64,000 nt of DNA from Sthenelais limicola (GCA_942159475.1 OW804094.1:12902132-12966131), one strand, 5' to 3'; shown: positions 42,289 through 52,464, counted from the first letter of the stretch. Notes: generated by a model from the letters alone, not told the origin. Numbers and translations: made by a program.

Positions 42289-42782
42289 GGGTATGACCAT
42301 AAAGTGCCTTTCTGTCTCTTTTTCTCTCTCTCTCTCCCTTCCTCTCTATCGCTATTTCCTGGGTAAGACCATAAAGTGCCTTTCTGTCTCTTTTTCTGTC
42401 TCTCTCTCCCTTCCTCTCTATCGCTATTTCCTGGGTATGACCATAAAGTGCCTTTCTGTCTCTTTTTCTGTCTCTCTCTCCCTTCCTCTCTATCGCTATT
42501 TCCTGGGTAAGACCATAAAGTGCCTTTCTGTCTCTTTTTCTGTCTCTCTCTCCCTTCCTCTCTTTCGCTATTTCCTGGGTGAGACTATAAAGTGCCTGGT
42601 CCTGGGTGAGACCATAAAGTGCCTTTCTGTCTCTTTTTCTCTGTTTCTCTCTCCCTTCTTCTCTATCTCTATTTCCGGGGTATGACCATAAACTGCCTCC
42701 CTCTCAGCTCTCCCGCCCTTGATATAACCTTTATGTGTGTTGATAAGGGCGTAAAGCAACCAATCTCACTCTCTCACTCACC
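42289..42782 (+). mobile_element. Fam-O copy O2, about 5 internal units plus tail
   Basis: Units of about 72 bp (GACCATAAAGTGCCTTTC to TATTTCCTGGGTA) x5, a short sixth, then the same CTCAGCTCTCCCGCCC...GGGCGTAAAGCAACC tail as O1. Confidence 0.75.
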
Positions 42783-42788
42783 CAATTA

Positions 42789-42975
42789 TGAACGATTTTA
42801 CTCTTGGTCTTGCTGCAGTTTTTCTAAGACTCGCCATTCATAGTCATCGGAATCATGAGTTGCGGTTATTCTTTTTGCACTTTTCATAAAGATACTAAAA
42901 GTCATTTGACCCAAAATTGTGGACGATTTTACCCTGGTGGTTTCGCTGCAGGGTTTCTTAAGAATCCACATTCAT
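42789..42975 (+). repeat. About 55-bp direct repeat pair, 135 bp apart
   Basis: ACGATTTTACTCTTGG...GCTGCAG...CATTCATA at 42790 and ACGATTTTACCCTGGTGG...GCTGCAG...CATTCATA at 42925. Confidence 0.65.
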
Positions 42976-42980
42976 ATTTC

Positions 42981-43108
42981 CACTCTAGGTCCAAAGCTTC
43001 AGATCAGATAAGAATGGTATATCAGCGATTAGACGCCTACTGCGCTTATGCATGGCCTTTTGCAGTTTGGAGCCAGAGGCTTTCCCTCAGTTTGGAGGGA
43101 CTGTTTCA
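42981..43108 (+). mobile_element. Fam-E copy E9, truncated
   Basis: CACTCTAGGTCCAAAGC to TTGGAGGGACTGTTTC with a large internal deletion. Confidence 0.8.
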
Positions 43109-43113
43109 TCAAA

Positions 43114-43188
43114 ATATGTACAACGTATTATGCCTTATCATAATATATTTGTATTGCCTGATACTAAATTAAAAAAACAAAAGAAACT
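43114..43188 (+). mobile_element. Fam-U tail U1
   Basis: TGTACAACGTATTATGCC, TTGTATTGCCTGATACTAAA, then A-rich. Parallel to U2. Confidence 0.5.
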
Positions 43189-43267
43189 GGGCCTATAGAT
43201 GAAATACCACTCCCCACCCCCCACCCACCAACCCACACATTGCATGCAGGCAATGCTGGAGATATGT

Positions 43268-43332
43268 GACGTCGATTGCGCTAATGGCTTTCCTGGCCGT
43301 GGAGTAGGTGTGAAAGGCTTTCCCTCTCATCG
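43268..43332 (+). mobile_element. Fam-E middle fragment E10
   Basis: GCGCTAATGGCTTTCCTGGC and GAAAGGCTTTCCCTC; interrupted by U2. Confidence 0.7.
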
Positions 43333-43334
43333 GA

Positions 43335-43420
43335 CAATGTACAGCGTACATGCCTTATTGTAATATCTTTGTATCTATTGCCTGGTGATTGCTGTATAAA
43401 CATACTAAATAAAGAAACTT
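43335..43420 (+). mobile_element. Fam-U tail U2 with AATAAA
   Basis: TGTACAGCGTACATGCC, GTATCTATTGCCTGGTGATT, ACTAAATAAAGAAAC. It looks like a retroelement 3' end. Confidence 0.5.
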
Positions 43421-43432
43421 CTAATGGGGTAA

Positions 43433-43686
43433 GGGTCAAATCGCCAGAAAATGAACATCTTGTGTACAATGTACAAATGTCGTCTTCACCATACCACTGG
43501 AATTAACCAAATTAAAGACAAAATGAGGTTTACAATTCAGTCCAACATAACTAAACAGATTGCCTGAATTACCATAACACCAAATATACTCAGATATACC
43601 TGGTATTTATCATTTCTCAGCCTAATTTAACCGAATTGACTAAATGTGTAGAGCTGGCGATTGTACATTTTCTGACGATCTGACCC
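43433..43686 (-). mobile_element. Fam-A copy A28, small left duplication
   Basis: GGGTCAAATCGCCAGAAAAT, then about 20 bp extra (AACATCTTGTGTACAATG). Right end TTCTGACGATCTGACCC. Confidence 0.85.
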
Positions 43687-43709
43687 ATATGCATGTGTTC
43701 AAGTATGGA

Positions 43710-44262
43710 CTACGTTGCCGGTGGAGTAGGCGTCCTAATGGGATTATAATGACATTTTGCGGTTTGGAACGAGAGGCTTTCCCTCAGTTTGCAGGGACTT
43801 TGAGAGGCTTTCCCTCAGTTTGCAGGGACTTTGAGGGGCTTTCCCTCAGTTTGCAGGGACTTTGAGAGGCTTTCCCTCAGTTTGGAGGGACTTTGAGAGA
43901 GGCTTTCCCTCAGTTTGGAGGGACTTTGAGGGGCTTTCCCTCAGTTTGCAGGGACTTTGAGAGGCTTTCCCTCAGTTTGGAGGGACTTTGAGAGAGGCTT
44001 TCCCTCAGTTTGGAGGGACTTTGAGGGGCTTTCCCTCAGTTTGCAGGGACTTTGAGAGGCTTTCCCTCAGTTTGCAGGGACTTTGAGAGGCTTTCCCTCA
44101 GTTTGGAGGGACTTTGAGAGGCTTTCCCTCAGTTCGCAAGGACTTTGAGAGGCTTTCCCTCAGTTTGCAGGGACTTTGAGAGGCTTTCCCTCAGTTTGCA
44201 GGGACTTTGAGAGGCTTTCCCTCAGTTTGCAGGGACTTTCTCAAATCTGAGCCTAGACTGAA
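43710..44262 (+). repeat. Fam-E copy E11 whose right part is a 31-33-bp minisatellite, about 15 copies
   Basis: A normal Fam-E middle (GGAGTAGGCGTCCTAATGGG...GGAACGAGAGG) runs into repeats of GGCTTTCCCTCAGTTTGCAG + GGACTTTGAGA. The normal end (TCTGAGCCTAGACTG) follows the last unit, so the array grew inside an element. Confidence 0.93.
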
Positions 44263-44283
44263 TCACCCCTCAGACATTACATT

Positions 44284-44517
44284 GGTCAGATTTTCAGAAA
44301 ATGTACAATTCACCTTCACCAATTCTCTGAAATAACCCGAATTTTAGACGAAAATCAAGTTCAAAATACAGTTCAACCTAACCAAACAGATTGCTAGAAT
44401 CAATGCAATGCCAAATATACTCGAATTTACCTAGTATTGACCAAATTGCAGCCTGATTTAGCAGCATTTACTAAATGTGTACAGCTGCCAATTGTACATT
44501 TTCTGAAAATCTGACCC
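44284..44517 (-). mobile_element. Fam-A copy A29, full length
   Basis: GGTCAGATTTTCAGAAAATG to TGAAAATCTGACCC. Confidence 0.92.
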
Positions 44518-44802
44518 TCATACAGGTAATAGGGGAGATATGGACCACCAACCCCTGATCTCTATCTGGTCAATTGGTTGGGTTTACCTGGGCATCAGCT
44601 ACAGGTGAGATCCACCACAGGTAACCACAGGTAAGGTCAGGAGGGCCTCCAACTGTACCGTGAGTGACAGGAGGACAGGTGAGATACAATCAACATAAGT
44701 CACCTGTACACAATGGTGGGAGATGTTCACCTTTCTACAGCACTAGTTCACATTTGTCCCGTGACAGGGCCGGGGCGCTGTAAGGTGATATGGCTGGATT
44801 AT
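44518..44802. other. Single-copy stretch
   Basis: Several ACAGGTAA/ACAGGTGAG splice-donor-like words at 44520-44680 without exon context. No gene called. Confidence 0.3.
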
Positions 44803-45075
44803 AGGACAAACAATAAATAGGTGTGTTTCACATAAATTTATCTACCTGAAAACTAGGTAGGGGCCAATTTTCTTTTTTTTTCTTTTTTTAGAGAACCACT
44901 ATCCAGGAACTAAAAAAAAATCTATTTTCTGTCGATTTCATAACATAACAGTAGTTATTTTAAACATGAGAAATGTACATTTAAATAATTTTCTGGTTAG
45001 GCATTTTCTTGCTTTAATTACCCTTTTTGTAAACAAGAAAATTTGGCTGGGACCAAGGAAACAACGGTTTCCCCC
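44803..45075 (-). mobile_element. Fam-V copy V2, diverged
   Basis: AATAGGTGTGTTTCAC, TATCTACCTGAAAACTAGGT, ATCTATTTTCTGTCG, ATGAGAAATGTACATTT and TTCTGGTTAGGC are the V motifs in minus order. Confidence 0.7.
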
Positions 45076-45129
45076 GAATCCCCTTATTTGTAACTATATA
45101 GAAATATAGGAAATCAAATTATAACATAT

Positions 45130-45364
45130 GGGTCAGATTTTCAGAAAATGTACAATTCGACTTCAGTGATCCTCTCAAATAACACACATTTAAGACAAAC
45201 ATGAGCTTCAAAATGCAGTTTAACATAACAGAATTGATACTTTAAATCAATATGATACCAAATATACTCAGATATACCCAGTATTCTTCATTTTTCAGCC
45301 TAGTTTAGGAGAATTTCCTAAATGTGTAGAACTGACAATTGTACATTTTCTGAAAATCTGACCC
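45130..45364 (-). mobile_element. Fam-A copy A30, ATAT flanks
   Basis: 235 bp, both ends intact, ATAT both sides. Confidence 0.93.
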
Positions 45365-45375
45365 ATATATAGATG

Positions 45376-45428
45376 CAAGTAGGTGGGGGAAGGGTAAATC
45401 GGAAACATACCTATTTTATTGTTGTGCC
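45376..45428 (+). mobile_element. Fam-V end fragment
   Basis: GGTAAATCGGAAACATACC, TATTTTATTGTTGTGCC. Confidence 0.55.
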
Positions 45429-45679
45429 TGACAGTGTGAAGGCCAGCATGATGGTGGGATGATCGTGTGGGTATTATTATCTACCTTACAGTCACTTTCT
45501 ACCTCACCTACCTCCCTTTGTGGTCACCCTGTGTGGTGAGAGGTCAGCTCTAATAATGCACAGCTGGTAGTTTACATACCAGTAAGTGTTGTTATCAGAA
45601 CAGAACGGAACTTGCAGTTCAATAACAGGGATTTATTGTCTTAAAGCAGTATTCACAGTTCCAAATCAACATCAAATCA

Positions 45680-46140
45680 ATCCCCCCCCCCTCTGCCCTT
45701 TCCTCCCTCTCCCCTCTGCCCTTTCCTCCCTCTCCCCTCTGCCCTTTCCTCCCTCTTTCCCTCTGACCATCTCCCCATCTCCCCAGTCCCTTTCTCCTCT
45801 GCGCTTTCCTCCCTCTCTCCCTCTGACCTCTCCCCATCTCCCCAGTCCCTTTCTCCTCTGCGCTTTCCTCCCTCTCTCCCTCTGACCTCTCCCCATCTCC
45901 CCAGTCCCTTTCTCCTCTGCGCTTTCCTCCCTCTCTCCCTCTGACCTCTCCCCATCTCCCCAGTCCCTTTCTCCTCTGCCCTTTCCTCCCTCTCTCCCTC
46001 TGCCCTTTCCTCCCTCTCTCCCTCTGCCCTTTCCTCCCTCTCCCCTCTGCCCTTTCCTCCCTCTTCCCTCTGCCCTTTCCTCCCTCTCTCCCTCTGACCT
46101 CTCCCCATCTCCCCAGTCCCTTTCTCCTCTGTCCTTTCTC
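45680..46140. repeat. CT-rich nested minisatellite
   Basis: CCCTTTCCTCCCTCT words build higher-order units of about 61 bp that include GACCTCTCCCCATCTCCCCA. Minus-strand glycine/arginine/glutamate frames are compositional. Confidence 0.93.
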
Positions 46141-46600
46141 CTGATTTTAATCTACTTCCAACCACATTTGTATTAATCATCTAAATCAAGGGCTGTTCTA
46201 CAACTGTTGCACCAGTGTTCTACAATATACGACAGAGAGGGACTTCTGGCACATTTGTACAATTTGCCTCCTGAGCTAGAAAAAAAAAGAAAGCCTATAG
46301 AGATTGTTATTTCATTGGAGCAACACTTTAAAACCAAATATTGCGATTGCTAAGGTCAGATTAGTTAACGAGAAACGAGCAACGCAGCCCAGCTGAGATA
46401 GATCAATACTAGAGATTGTTTACATTTTATTCCGATTTTTTTCTATCCGCATTCATAAGTCATTTTACTACAATCTTCAACGTTTTCGTCCCTTTTTTTA
46501 TATTTCGGCGGCCCGCCGAAATCATGATCTCCCCAGTATGTGGATTTACTTATATCACTCACCAGCTCACCAATCGACATCAAACTCTTGTATAAACATG
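46141..46600. other. Single-copy stretch
   Basis: No gene seen. It carries a perfect 21-bp palindrome at 46502-46522 (ATTTCGGCGG-C-CCGCCGAAAT). Confidence 0.4.
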
Positions 46601-46623
46601 AAACCACAGCATAATATTAATAT

Positions 46624-47099
46624 CCCTTTCACCCTACAGAACAAAGGTGAACCGTATTAAAGCGAATCAAATCATTGAGAACTGATTTCTTAAACGGTTC
46701 TCTTCATATTACTACATAATGAGCATCGTTGCACTTTGGAAAAACCACTTTTGCTCACACTACAGATACCAATGCTATGTCAGTGATTGGACGCCTACTG
46801 CGCTAATGGCTTTCCCAGCCCTGAAGTAGCGTCCTAATGCGATTATAATGGTATTTTGTGGTTTGGAGCGAGAGGCTTTCCCTCAGTTTGGAGGGACTCT
46901 CTTAACTTTAAACTTAGACTGTACAAAACGATTCGATTTGGTTCTAGCAGCAATAACATTAGGAAAGTGACGCGAATCAAATTAACTTCTAGAATTGGCT
47001 TTGCTTCGGTTCGGATTCAGTTTGGAAGTGCTTTGAATTAAAGCTGTATTAAATGTGAACAACACCTGCAGAAATAACTGAACTTTAGTGTGTAAGGGG
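46624..47099 (+). mobile_element. Fam-L copy L2, host of E6
   Basis: CCCTTTCACCCTACAG at left, CTTTAGTGTGTAAGGGG at right. Shares GAGAACTGATTTCTTAAACG and GTTTGGAAGTGCTT with L1. Confidence 0.6.
46756..46921 (+). mobile_element. Fam-E copy E6 nested in L2
   Basis: CAATGCTATGTCAGTGATTG to AAACTTAGACTG; the first 20 bp of the left end are altered. Confidence 0.78.
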
Positions 47100-47308
47100 T
47101 AGAACTCCAGTCCTATATGTCAAACCAAAATCTAATTTGTCACACTAGGTGAGAATTCACCTTTAATCCGCTCTATATATACATACAGTAATCAATATGC
47201 TTCATCCACCAGCTAATTCCCCCAATGGACTTGTATGTGTTTAGGATATGCTTGGTTATTTGATCATAATCCTTGCTTGGGTCTTTATATACATGATCTG
47301 CCCTATAT

Positions 47309-47542
47309 CATTCAGATTTTAAGAAAATGTACAATTGGCAGCTCTACACATTGAGTGAATTCTCCTAAATTAGGCTGCAATGTGGTCAATACCAGGTAAA
47401 TTCAAGTATATTCGGCATTGCATTGATTCTAGCAATCTATTAGGTTAGGTTGAACTGTATTTTGAACTTTATTTTTGTCTTAAATGTGGGTTATTTGAGA
47501 AAATTGGCGAAGTTGAATTGTACATTTTCTGAAAATCTGCCC
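47309..47542 (+). mobile_element. Fam-A copy A31
   Basis: ATTCAGATTTTAAGAAAATG to TGAAAATCTGCCC. It shares the CTGCCCC end with neighbour A32. Confidence 0.86.
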
Positions 47543-47560
47543 CTATATATATACATATCA

Positions 47561-47793
47561 GAGTCAGATTTTCTAAAAATGTACAATCCGCCTTCACCAA
47601 TCCTCTCAAATAACCCACATTTAAGACAAAAATGTGCCTCGAAATGCAGTTTAACATAACAGAACGGATACTTTAATCAATGTGATACCAGATATACTCA
47701 GATATCCCCACCATTCTTCATTTTTCAGCCTGATTTAGCAGAGTTTCTTAAATGTGTAGAGCTACCAATTGTACATTTTCTGAAAATCTGCCC
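47561..47793 (-). mobile_element. Fam-A copy A32, inverted neighbour of A31
   Basis: GAGTCAGATTTTCTAAAAAT to TGAAAATCTGCCCC. Confidence 0.87.
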
Positions 47794-48019
47794 CTTTATA
47801 TAGACATACATTAACAATCTATTGATTTGTTGAGTGTTGCATTGCACTACTCGTACACACGGGTCTTACATCTCCAGGGGGAGGCAGACAAGCTGATCCA
47901 ACAGCCGCTCAAGTGGAAATAAATAATAGTTCTGGCCTATAATCAACCAGCGTCTATTGGGCGTCTATTGACGCGTCGTGTTTCACAAACCGAACGTAAG
48001 AAGCTCTCATGTCATTTTG

Positions 48020-48116
48020 TACACTTGGGCTTTAAGCGTTTGTACTTACTCGTAGATAGGTATGGCAATGGGCCTCATGGATGTACATCAATGTGTTGTG
48101 TATAATGGACTGATAT
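48020..48116 (+). repeat. Unoccupied copy of the A34 insertion locus
   Basis: TTTAAGCGTTTGTACTTACT, CGTAGATAGGTATGGCAATG, ATGTGTTGTGTATAATGG. The second copy (48640-48900) is split by A34 after CTCGT-ATAT. Confidence 0.85.
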
Positions 48117-48351
48117 GGGTCAGATTTTCAGAAAATGTACAATTGGTAGCTCTACACAATTAGGAGATTCTCCTAAAGTATGCTGAAAAATGATGAATAC
48201 CAGGTATATCTGAGAATTTTTGGTATAGCATTGATTTATAGTATTAGTTCTGTTATGGTAAACTGCATTTTGAAGCTCATTTTTGTCTTAAATATGGGTT
48301 ATTTGAGAGGATTGTTGAAGGTGAATTGTACATTTTCTGAAAACCTTACCC
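48117..48351 (+). mobile_element. Fam-A copy A33, ATAT flanks
   Basis: GGGTCAGATTTTCAGAAAAT to TGAAAACCTTACCC. Confidence 0.92.
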
Positions 48352-48391
48352 ATATACATCTGCTGATATCCATGCAGTTATAAAAGGGGTT

Positions 48392-48634
48392 CAGTCCAGT
48401 TCCAAACCCTCAGATCAGATAAGAATGGTATATCAGTGATTAGACGCCTACTGCACTAATCAGTTTTAGACGCCTACTGCGCTAATCAGTTTTCCTGGTC
48501 TAGGACTATAGGCGTTCTAATGGGAATATGATGATATTTTGCGGTCTTAATGGAATTATAATGGTACTTTGACATTTGAGGCGAGAGGCTTTCCCTCCGT
48601 TTGAAGGGACCCTCTCATATTTGGTCCTAGACTG
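48392..48634 (+). mobile_element. Fam-E copy E12 with 28-bp internal duplication
   Basis: CAGTCCAGTTCCAAACCC to GGTCCTAGACTG. TTAGACGCCTACTGC...CTAATCAGTTTT is doubled. Confidence 0.9.
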
Positions 48635-48669
48635 ACTTGACCTTTAAGCGTTTGTAGATACTCGTATAT

Positions 48670-48844
48670 GGGTCAGATTTTCAGAAAATGTACAATTGGC
48701 AGCTGTACACATTTAGTAAATTTTGCAATCTAGCAATCTGTTTGGTTAGGTAGAACAGTATTTTGAACCTGATTTTTGTCTTAAATATGGGTTATTTGAG
48801 AGAATTGGTGATGGCCAATTGTACATTCTCTGAAAATCTGACCC
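48670..48844 (+). mobile_element. Fam-A copy A34, internally deleted, at a confirmed empty-site locus
   Basis: Only 175 bp, but both TIRs are complete and flanked by ATAT. Comparison with 48020-48116 shows the host without the insertion. Confidence 0.95.
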
Positions 48845-48900
48845 ATATAGGTATAATGTATCCCCTGGATGTGCAGCAATGATGTGTTGTGTATTATTGT

Positions 48901-49261
48901 CCGTTTGCTTGTGAAATGGCTGATGGTATAGTAACTGGCTGTTATGATCTATTAGCTTGGATGATATTGTAGATGAATACGTCTAGAAAAGTCTCTTCTG
49001 AGAACAGACAGTCTTCATTGATTATTAGTATAGAAGTTATTTTTAGATGTAACAGAGAGGGTTTTGAATGTATACTTCGATTTGAATATTCCTTATATGA
49101 TATATATCACGAATATGTTCTCTTTCTCTCTGATATGAACAGGTATAACTGAGAACAGTATCAAAAAGGTGTAATGTTATTTTATGAAGGAAATGATTAG
49201 ATCTATATTAAATTTAAATCTGGTCTGGTATGAATCTGCTGATATACATTCGTAATAGCAG
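48901..49261. other. No recognisable feature
   Basis: AT-rich single-copy sequence. Confidence 0.35.
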
Positions 49262-49295
49262 CGAGATTATATTAACACGTGTTAATATAATCTCG
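49262..49295. repeat. Perfect 34-bp palindrome without loop
   Basis: CGAGATTATATTAACAC abuts its exact inverse. Two shorter palindromes follow: TCTTAAATTTAAGA (49355-49368) and ATCGTAAAGGTTTACGAT (49372-49389). Confidence 0.95.
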
Positions 49296-49866
49296 TTGGT
49301 AATAAGCTTGGGGTTATTTTATATAAAAAATAGTAAGATAGTTCGTAAGAGCAGTCTTAAATTTAAGATTCATCGTAAAGGTTTACGATTTCTTAAGCCC
49401 ATCTATCTTAAACCCATAAACAGCACTCTGATATAAGATAATGTTGTAGGATGATTTGATTACCCCCCCCCCCTCCCCCCTCCCCCCTCCCAAACTTGAT
49501 GAAACACCCCTAAGGTGTTAGTTGTATCAACGAGTTTAAAACACGAATTTACTCTCGTTGGTTGTATATGGTAGATGTCTGCGATAAGTATGTGAAATAT
49601 GTAAATCTCGTAGAACAGATACAAAGTGGAATAGGACGCTCTAACAGAGGACCCAGTGAGTGTGTACGTGGGTGGGGAGGTCGTCGTGTGGTAACAATTG
49701 ATGATACAATTTTTAGTTTGGCCCAATAAGATGAGGAGTGAATCCATGTTTGTAGTTCTTTGTTACCAGCGTGATATACAACATTACCGCCAAGGTGCGT
49801 ATCATTACGTCACATGATACCCTGACTGGGCGTTCCGTCGGACAAGCTTTTAAAGCAAATGTGCAT
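49296..49866. other. No gene recognised; C-run at 49464-49490
   Basis: A 95-codon minus-strand frame (49460-49747) ends in the poly-C tract and has no motif. Confidence 0.35.
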
Positions 49867-50462
49867 GGGTCAAATTTTCAGAAAATTCCCTATCGGCAGC
49901 TCTACAAATATGGTAACTTCTGTGAAATTAGACAGAAAAGTTATAGATAATGGGTATATCAGAGTATCTGTGGCATTGTGTTGATTAAACATAACTCTTT
50001 TGTTGGGTTAAACTGCATTTTGAACGTCACTTTTCACTTAAATTTGTGATGTGTTTCAGAAAAATGAGTCACAAGTCGCAAAAATTGGATTTTGAGATAT
50101 CATCATATTTGAATAGATTAGCTCAAGCCGATTCTAATGGTAGTAAACATCAAGGACATCTAAGTAGTGTTTCTATATTACAAGTTTGATATCTTTATTT
50201 TGGAAAAAAAGTTATTGATATTTTGGGGTAGATAATTACTAATAAAGTACCTAATAATTATACTCTATAAGATGACCTTAGAAATGCATAGATACATTTA
50301 ATACATTGCCTTGAAAATTCGTACATGTATCATTATCACTAGCAGTATTAAGCACCCCAAAAACTAGAATATTCCAACAAAGATATCTTATAAATAAATC
50401 ACATTTGGGTTATTTGAAAGGATTGGTGAAGGTGAATTGTACATTTTCTGATGATCTGACCC
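49867..50462 (+). mobile_element. Fam-A copy A35, host of B11
   Basis: GGGTCAAATTTTCAGAAAAT to TTCTGATGATCTGACCC, continuous after removal of B11. Confidence 0.88.
50046..50402 (-). mobile_element. Fam-B copy B11 nested in A35, ATTT duplication
   Basis: GTGATGTGTTTCAGAAAAAT to AAATAAATCAC. ATTT is at 50042-50045 and 50403-50406. Excision restores CTTAAATTTGGGTTATTTG of Fam-A. Confidence 0.92.
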
Positions 50463-50650
50463 AACAGATTCCAGATCGGACATCTGATGAGTCTTCACTT
50501 GAGACATAAAAAGAATCCCAGATCACGATTTTTGATGAACCACATTCACACCATCTTCTATAAATCGCGGAGAAAAACAAGGGATATTAATTTCACAATA
50601 GTTTCAGAATGATAACCCGATGTGAAGTTATTCTAAGCCAGAGATGAGAG
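50463..50650. other. Single-copy stretch
   Basis: Nothing recognised. Confidence 0.35.
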
Positions 50651-50776
50651 AGTCAAAACTCGTCGGAAAATGATAAAACGGCAGCTTTACACATTCGTAA
50701 ATTTTACTAAATTAAGATGAAAATGGTAAATATTGGGTATATTTGAGTATATTTGTTCTTGATTTGATTCTGAAAC
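50651..50776 (+). mobile_element. Fam-A left-half remnant A36
   Basis: GAGTCAAAACTCGTCGGAAA through GAGTATATTTG, then cut by E13. Confidence 0.68.
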
Positions 50777-51187
50777 GGTCTAGGCTCAGATGTAAGATAG
50801 TCCCCTCAAACTGAGGGAAAACCTCTCACTCCAAACCGCAAAATGCCATAATAGGGTCAGATTTTCAGAAAATGTACAATTCAACTTCGCCAATCTTCTC
50901 AAATAACCCAAATTTCAGCCGAAAATAAAGTTAAAAATACAGTTCAACCTAACCAAATAGATTGCTAGAATCAATGCAATGCCAGATATATTCGAATTTA
51001 CCTTGTATTAACCAAATTTCAGCTTAATTTAGCAGAATTTACTAAATGTGTACAGCTGTCAATTGTACATTTTCCGAAAATCTGACCCAATAATTACTAC
51101 GCCTACTCCAGGATCAAGAAACAAAGCCATTAGCGCAGTAGGCGTCCAATCACTGACACCATTGTCATCTGATCTAAGAGTCTCCGA
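50777..51187 (-). mobile_element. Fam-E copy E13, host of A37
   Basis: GGTCTAGGCTCAGATG, ACTGAGGGAAAACCTCTC, then A37, then GCGCAGTAGGCGTCCAATC and TCATCTGATCTAAGAG. Confidence 0.82.
50854..51088 (-). mobile_element. Fam-A copy A37 nested in E13, AATA duplication
   Basis: Full-length 235 bp; AATA on both sides. Confidence 0.93.
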
Positions 51188-51288
51188 GCTTGTACTGTGT
51201 CTTTTCATAGATTTCCAGCTGTGGCCCGATATTTATAAGCTTTTCTGGATTAAATGAAATTTTGACAGTTATATGCGGGAGATTTGAA

Positions 51289-51420
51289 GATTCGTGACTT
51301 TGTCAATTGCCATGGTGACAGGTGACGTCATAGATCAAAGTAGAGACGCTGATGTAAACATCTCCAATTCACCGTAAGACAAAGCGCAGAGCAAGACCAG
51401 AGAAAGTCCTCACAAAAGTT
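51289..51420. promoter_or_regulatory. X-box-like and CRE motifs side by side
   Basis: TTGCCATGGTGACAGG (RFX X-box-like) is followed immediately by TGACGTCAT (CRE) at about 51308-51332 in repeat-free DNA. A related ATTGCCATGGAAACG occurs near 63380. Confidence 0.28.
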
Positions 51421-51472
51421 AAACAAAACTTAAACAAAAGTTGAACAAAAGTGTCACATAAGTTGATGCGTT

Positions 51473-52031
51473 AGGCCAAGCCAAAAAAGATGTTTCCCAT
51501 TCGAGACACATCAGAAAACGGGACGAACCCCGAAATGTACCCTCCTTACCTAGAAAAATTTACCCCACCTTGACCTTCCCTAATTTTGTTAAATGATTTT
51601 TTGTGACAAAAAAGCTAATAGGAGCAGGATAATTTACCCTAACCAGAAAACTCTTAAAATGTACATTTCTTATGTTTAAAACAACTACAACTACTGTCCT
51701 GAAAAAGACAGAAAATAGATTTTTTCAGTTCCACCATGGTTGTACCCTAAAAAATAAATTAAAAATAAATTCCCCCCTACCTAGTTTTCAGCTAGATATA
51801 TATAATACTTTTATTCCAGATAATTCATACAGTTACATAGGTATGGAAAAGAATAATGAATAGGTTTTGGTCCTCTGCCCATTCACAGGTCTTCCTTGAC
51901 CGCTCTAACTAAATATAATACAATCTTTCATTTAGTGACATAATATTACAAGTTGTTCGTTTTTATAATCAGTCTGATTCGATGCTCGATAAATAAATAA
52001 ATGGGAAACACGCCTATTATTGTGTTGGCCT
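51473..52031. mobile_element. Fam-V element V3 with 13-bp flanking direct repeats
   Basis: AGGCCAAGCC...TTTCCCATTCG at left; GGGAAACACGCCTATTATTG then TGTTGGCCT at right, inverted. AAGTTGATGCGTT is at 51460-51472 and 52032-52044. Internal motifs are CCTACCTAG...TTTCAGCTAGATA and GACAAAAAAGCTAATAGG. About 200 bp (51797-51998) looks inserted before the right end. Confidence 0.8.
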
Positions 52032-52210
52032 AAGTTGATGCGTTGCTATAGCGGCTCCCCATGAAGGTTACATCAGTGTTTAACATGTGGGTAAAAACCA
52101 ACATGTTTCAATAGGATAAAAATATCTTCCTTGCCAGCATTAAAAGCCCCAATATAAAGCAGCCCTGCTCCTCCTATCACCTCTCACAAATCCACACTTC
52201 AGGGTGAGGG

Positions 52211-52462
52211 AGTCGGAAAATGTACAATTTGTCTTCTCAGTCTAGGCCCAAACTTGAGAGAGTCCCTTCAAACGAAGGGAAAGCCTCTCGCCTCTCACCG
52301 CAAAGAGTCATTATAATTCCATTAAGACCAAAAAATGTCATTATACTCCCATTTAAACGCCGGGTTCTAGGACAAGAAATCGATTATATGAAGTAGGCTG
52401 ACATACCATTCTTATCTGATCCGAGGGTTTGGACCGAGAGTATTCTGAAATTCTCTCATATA
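52211..52462 (-). mobile_element. Fam-A remnant A38 split by E14
   Basis: GAGTCGGAAAATGTACAATT and, beyond E14, GAAATTCTCTCATATAG. Confidence 0.55.
52238..52442 (-). mobile_element. Fam-E copy E14, TTCT duplication
   Basis: CAGTCTAGGCCCAAAC to GGTTTGGACCGAGAGTA; TTCT at 52234-52237 and 52443-52446. Confidence 0.88.
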
Positions 52463-52464
52463 GC

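Noticed and set aside
44518..44690. Cluster of splice-donor-like CAGGTAA/CAGGTGAG words
   Set aside because: No open exon precedes them; likely a short degenerate repeat.
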